Assembly (NCBI RefSeq): GCF_030540645.1
Contig: NZ_JAUNVV010000017.1
Span: 3,842 to 49,373 of the forward strand
Reading direction: 5' to 3'
Length of the DNA stretch: 45,532 nucleotides
Source: Arthrobacter sp.
GTDB lineage: Bacteria; Actinomycetota; Actinomycetes; Actinomycetales; Micrococcaceae
How positions within the stretch are numbered: position 1 is the first letter of the stretch; the number at the start of each line of letters is the position of its first letter. A program made the position numbers and the translations under genes. Below the pieces are notes generated by a model that saw only the letters and a list, made by a program, of their open reading frames with translations, was not told the DNA's origin and did not search any database. This document shows positions 42,535-45,532 of the stretch, piece by piece.

Positions 42535-42875
42535 AATCCGTTTCTGGCAGGGGGATTGGAGCAGGGAATTGGTCTCGTCACGGAGGCTTACATCAATATC
42601 AGTGAATGGTTGCTCAATGAAAATGTGACATGTACCATTGTACAGTCTGGTGACGTAGAGCACAGCTGGTTCTTCTGCTGGATGGCTCAAAGGCCGGTTG
42701 GGGCGCCTGGAAAGGTTCCTGAATTGGTGCACGAGGGATGGGCGCAGCGATGTGGGTGCGATCGATTCTGCTGAACTCGGTAACTGCCGGAATGCCTGAC
42801 CAGGTCGCCGCAGGGGAATTTTGTTTCCCTGCGTGGGGCGTTGGCTTCATATCCGAAAAGACGTAAGGAAAGTTT
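42535..42875 (+). promoter_or_regulatory. Upstream region of the AGCS symporter with a possible shared operator
   Basis: This 340-base stretch has no convincing gene. AAATGTGACATGTACCATTG at 42621-42640, followed by TAC, resembles, partly in inverted form, the TGTCACATGGTAC block before the MHS and DapA genes. A hairpin (CGCAGGGGAA and TTTCCCTGCG, about 42809-42833) lies closer to the start codon. No glycine riboswitch sequence is visible. Promoter position is unknown. Confidence 0.4.
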
Positions 42876-44351
42876 ATGGACATGCTTGGCGCCATCAACG
42901 ACGCGATCTGGAACCCCATGGCGTATTTCGCCCTGGCTGTAGGATTATTTTTCACGGTACTGACCGGATGGGTCCAGTTCCGCCGATTCCCGGATATGAT
43001 CCGGCAGATCCTGAGCAAGAAGAACAGCTCGGACGGCATCTCTCCGATCCAGGCGCTGCTGTTGACGCTCGCCAGCCGCGTGGGTGTGGGAAACATCGCC
43101 GGGGTGGCCACTGCAATCGCTGCCGGCGGCCCCGGCGCTCTGTTCTGGATGGTGCTTTGTGCCCTGCTTGGCTCCGCAAGCTCCTTTGCTGAGTCCACCT
43201 TGGCACAGGTGTTCAAGCGCCGTATCAACGGCGAGCACCGCGGTGGCATGCCGTTCTACATCGAATATGGGCTGAAGCTCAAGTGGCTGGCTGTGGTGGT
43301 TTCGCTAATTGCCATGGTCGGCTACGGTTTCGTGTTCCCGGGCGTGCAGTCAAACAACATCGCCTCCAGCGTTGAGACCGCGTTCAATGTGCCGCCGTTG
43401 GTGAGTGCTATTGGCATCACCGCACTCATGTCGTTTGTCATTGTGGGCGGAACCAAACGCATTGTCGGTGCTGCCCAGCTGATGGTCCCCGTCATGGCCG
43501 TGGGCTACATCATTGCCGCGCTGGCGATCGTTGCCGTGAACTACGAACAGATCATCCCGACGCTGAGCATGATCCTGTCCTCCGCTTTCGGCACCCACCA
43601 GGTCTTCGGCGGCATCGTGGGCGCCGCGGTCGCTTGGGGTGTTCGACGCGCAGTGTTTTCCAACGTCGCTGGCGTGGGGGAGGGGACCTATGGCGCCGCT
43701 GCGGCATCCGTGTCCCACCCCGCGAAGCAGGGTCTCGTCCAGGCCTTCTCCATTTACATCGACACCGTGGTTGTTTGCTTCGCCACCGGCCTGATGATCA
43801 TTATGACTGGTTCCTACAACGTGACGGCGCCCGACGGCGCTGTTCTTGTTGAGGGCGTACCCGGCCTCAAGGCCGGTGCCGCGTATACCCAGCAGGCCAT
43901 CAGTACGGTTTTGCCCGGCGTGGGCCCGGGCTTCGTCGCCGTGGCGCTCTTCTTTTTCGCCTTCACCACGCTTGTCGCATTCTTCTACATCGCCAAGACC
44001 AACCTGGTCTACCTGAGCGGACGCGATGACAACCCGGTCATGGACTGGACTTTGAAGATTGGGATGCTTGTCATCACCTTCTTCGGCGCCATCATCAGCG
44101 CCGACGCGATGTGGGCCATCGGCGACATCGGATACGGAACCTTGGGTTGGATCAATATGCTCTGCCTGCTGGCGCTCTCCTCGGTGGTTTACAAGGTCAT
44201 CCGCGACTATGAAAAGCAGCGTAAAAACGGGCTTGACCCCATCTTCAATCCGCTGGCGTTGGGTATTAAGGGAGCCGATTTCTGGGTCGAGGAAGCCCAG
44301 GCAATCGCCGAAAAGCAGGCAATTTTGGCCGCGGAACGGTCCAGAAAATAA
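42876..44351 (+). CDS. AGCS-family sodium/amino acid symporter
   Basis: The 491-residue protein has about 10-11 membrane helices and the alanine/glycine:cation symporter family signature: LTLASRVGVGNIAGVATAIA, GGPGALFWMVLCALLGSASS, AESTLAQVFK, and GEGTYGAAAASVSHPAKQGL. Such carriers import alanine, glycine or related amino acids with sodium. TAAGGAAA precedes the ATG. Its place between the MHS transporter and a DapA-family gene suggests one catabolic regulon for an amino-acid-like compound. The exact substrate is unknown. Confidence 0.93.
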   Translation: MDMLGAINDAIWNPMAYFALAVGLFFTVLTGWVQFRRFPDMIRQILSKKNSSDGISPIQALLLTLASRVGVGNIAGVATAIAAGGPGALFWMVLCALLGSASSFAESTLAQVFKRRINGEHRGGMPFYIEYGLKLKWLAVVVSLIAMVGYGFVFPGVQSNNIASSVETAFNVPPLVSAIGITALMSFVIVGGTKRIVGAAQLMVPVMAVGYIIAALAIVAVNYEQIIPTLSMILSSAFGTHQVFGGIVGAAVAWGVRRAVFSNVAGVGEGTYGAAAASVSHPAKQGLVQAFSIYIDTVVVCFATGLMIIMTGSYNVTAPDGAVLVEGVPGLKAGAAYTQQAISTVLPGVGPGFVAVALFFFAFTTLVAFFYIAKTNLVYLSGRDDNPVMDWTLKIGMLVITFFGAIISADAMWAIGDIGYGTLGWINMLCLLALSSVVYKVIRDYEKQRKNGLDPIFNPLALGIKGADFWVEEAQAIAEKQAILAAERSRK

Positions 44352-44376
44352 GAAGTTTTCTTCAGAACTTCCATCG

Positions 44377-44402
44377 GTACAATGTCACATGGTACTATTT
44401 GA
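44377..44402 (+). promoter_or_regulatory. Promoter/operator block, copy 2
   Basis: CAATGTCACATGGTACTATT differs from the copy at 39848-39873 by one base over the central 20. It lies about 80 bases before the DapA-family start. Near-identity in otherwise unrelated upstream regions argues for a common regulator; the palindromic TGGTAC part recalls GntR-family operators, which is an inference. Confidence 0.6.
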
Positions 44403-44482
44403 GTGTGATGTACGACATGGAGTCGAAAGTGTCACCTATAACTTTGAAAACAACGATTGTCCCCCTACGAAAGGAACACGAA

Positions 44483-45388
44483 ATGAGCACCACTAAGAAG
44501 CCTTGGCACGGAGTCCTCGTTGCATCTGCATTGCAGTTCAAGGAAGACTACTCGGTTGATTACGAAGCATTTGCCGATCACGTGCGCTTCCTGGCCAGCA
44601 GTGGCTGCGACGGCATCGCGCCGAACGGTTCGCTCGGTGAGTACCAGACCCTTTCCGATGAAGAGCGTGCCAAGGTCATCGAGACCGCAGTGGCCGCAGC
44701 CCCCGAGGGATTCACCGTTATGGCCGGCGTTGGCGCATATGGTGGACTGCAGACGCAGAAGTGGGCACAGCAGGCCAAGGATGCCGGCGCGCACGCCATC
44801 ATGTGCCTGCCGCCGAACACCTACCGTGCCTCCGACGACGAGGTTGTGGAGCACTTCCGTCTTGCAGCCTCCGCTGGCCTGCCGGTTGTTGCCTACAACA
44901 ACCCGATCGATACGAAGGTCGACCTGACTCCGGCGCTGATCGCCCGCCTGTACAACGAAGGCCTGATCGTCGGTATCAAGGAATTCACCGGGGACCCGCG
45001 CCGTGCCTACGAAATCAAGGAATTGGCGCCGGGCATGGACATCCTCATCGGCACGGATGACACTGTGCTGGAAATGGGCCTTGCCGGCGCTGTTGGATGG
45101 GTTGCCGGTTACCCGAACGCCATCCCGCATGCAACCGTGGAGCTGTACCGCCTGGCCACCTCCGGCAACCTTGCCGACATGGAGCGTGCCCGCGAAATCT
45201 ACCGCGACCTGCACTCGCTGCTGCGCTGGGACACCAAGACCGAGTTCGTCCAGTCAATCAAGCTCTCGATGGACGTCGTCGGACTCAATGGCGGCATTTG
45301 CCGTCCGCCGCGCAACCCGTTGACCCCGGCGGTTCACGCAGCCGTCGTCGCCGACACCGAAGCTGCAGTAGCCAAGGGCTACAAGTAA
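44483..45388 (+). CDS. DapA-family aldolase/lyase (dihydrodipicolinate synthase-like)
   Basis: The ATG at 44483 has AAAGGA upstream and gives 301 residues, a full-length TIM-barrel of the DapA/N-acetylneuraminate lyase family. The active site is present: NGSLGE at 48-53, Tyr138 in VVAYNNP, and Schiff-base Lys166 in VGIKEFTG. Its catabolic context, with two transporters and no lysine genes, makes lysine synthesis unlikely. Candidates are 1-pyrroline-4-hydroxy-2-carboxylate deaminase of hydroxyproline catabolism, or a keto-acid aldolase/dehydratase; the sequence does not decide. The rest of the pathway would lie beyond the right edge. Confidence 0.9.
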   Translation: MSTTKKPWHGVLVASALQFKEDYSVDYEAFADHVRFLASSGCDGIAPNGSLGEYQTLSDEERAKVIETAVAAAPEGFTVMAGVGAYGGLQTQKWAQQAKDAGAHAIMCLPPNTYRASDDEVVEHFRLAASAGLPVVAYNNPIDTKVDLTPALIARLYNEGLIVGIKEFTGDPRRAYEIKELAPGMDILIGTDDTVLEMGLAGAVGWVAGYPNAIPHATVELYRLATSGNLADMERAREIYRDLHSLLRWDTKTEFVQSIKLSMDVVGLNGGICRPPRNPLTPAVHAAVVADTEAAVAKGYK

Positions 45389-45409
45389 CCTCAAAATTGC
45401 ACCATTGTT

Positions 45410-45438
45410 GGCCGGCCGCCGAGACTTGGCGGCCGGCC
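45410..45438 (+). terminator. GC-rich hairpin after the DapA-family gene
   Basis: An 11-bp perfect stem (GGCCGGCCGCC and its complement) surrounds a GAGACTT loop, 22 bases after the stop. It lacks a T-run, as is common for actinobacterial terminators. The remaining bases to the right edge hold no recognisable gene. Confidence 0.65.
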
Positions 45439-45532
45439 CACCCCACTATAAGATCAAAAACGAAATATGATAGAGCTTGCACAAGCGCCCCACCACGATT
45501 TTTCCCGCCGGGGATTCCCACACCCCAGGCCA

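Noticed and set aside
42640-42875. Glycine riboswitch before the AGCS symporter
   Set aside because: I looked because such carriers are often controlled this way, but the conserved glycine-aptamer core is not visible.
42614-43249. Minus-strand frame of 211 codons, and a short plus-strand frame beginning MGAAMWVRSILLNS
   Set aside because: The first largely mirrors the AGCS gene start; the second lacks upstream coding context and a recognisable family.
45285-45521. Minus-strand frame at the right edge
   Set aside because: It overlaps the end of the DapA-family gene and its terminator hairpin and has no recognisable sequence.
1-45532. tRNA or rRNA genes
   Set aside because: None recognised on either strand by reading.

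Overview
The window looks like a mobile replicon, most likely a conjugative plasmid or plasmid-derived element, from a high-GC actinobacterium close to Arthrobacter (Micrococcaceae). This rests on moderately high GC, frequent GTG and TTG starts, heavy use of 1-4 nt gene overlaps, an actinobacterial type IV secretion module (SCO6880-like, VirB4-like, VirD4-like and DUF4913-like proteins), and an archaeo-eukaryotic-primase-type replication protein beside ParA and a small centromere-binding protein. The taxonomy is inferred from protein character only.

Layout. (1) 1-10360: a type I-E CRISPR-Cas locus, all on the minus strand. The operon runs cse1-cse2-cas7e-cas5e-cas6e-cas3-cas1-cas2 and then straight into an array of 28 complete 29-nt repeats with 32-nt spacers, which continues past the left edge. 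cas3 sits between cas6e and cas1 instead of at the head of the operon, and the likely array leader and promoter overlap the 3' end of cas2. (2) 10361-11721: a gene-poor stretch and a serine recombinase preceded by a 16-bp inverted repeat. (3) 11775-15711: the plasmid maintenance module, with a small ParB-like protein, ParA, an AT-rich repeat region that probably holds the centromere, a primase-type replication protein and a small ribbon-helix-helix-like protein. (4) 15798-19062: a tightly coupled four-gene operon (membrane-anchored alpha/beta hydrolase, ImmA/IrrE metalloprotease, seven-helix membrane protein, XRE regulator). The palindrome core TGAAACA-NN-TGTTTCA occurs at both ends, and at the right end it is embedded in a 48-bp perfect palindrome and a 36-bp near-perfect one. 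(5) 19225-31319: an ArsR-type regulator and the conjugation operon, from a 27-codon leader ORF through a lysin, a lipoprotein, a MinD/ParA-like ATPase, pilin-like, VirB8-like, VirB6-like, SCO6880-like, VirB4-like and VirD4-like proteins to a DUF4913-like protein. (6) 31307-33285: an unknown gene with a strong terminator, decayed coding sequence, 21-bp direct repeats and two very small genes. (7) 33272-39512 (minus): a 1,860-residue methyltransferase-helicase of the DarB antirestriction type, with a second gene overprinted in its N-terminal region, and a second serine recombinase upstream. (8) 39513-45532: a catabolic segment with an MHS-family transporter, a decayed IS30-family element, an AGCS-family symporter and a DapA-family aldolase/lyase. 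The transporter and aldolase genes share a nearly identical promoter/operator block.

How the parts may work together: the element replicates and partitions through regions 3 and the nearby small regulators, transfers through region 5, and may control transfer through the ImmA/IrrE-XRE operon, by analogy with ImmA/ImmR control of ICEBs1. It carries both an antirestriction enzyme, which would protect it on entry, and a CRISPR-Cas system, which could exclude phages or competing plasmids. No relaxase is recognisable, so autonomous transfer is not proven. The most novel candidate is the four-gene operon in region 4 with its nested palindromes.
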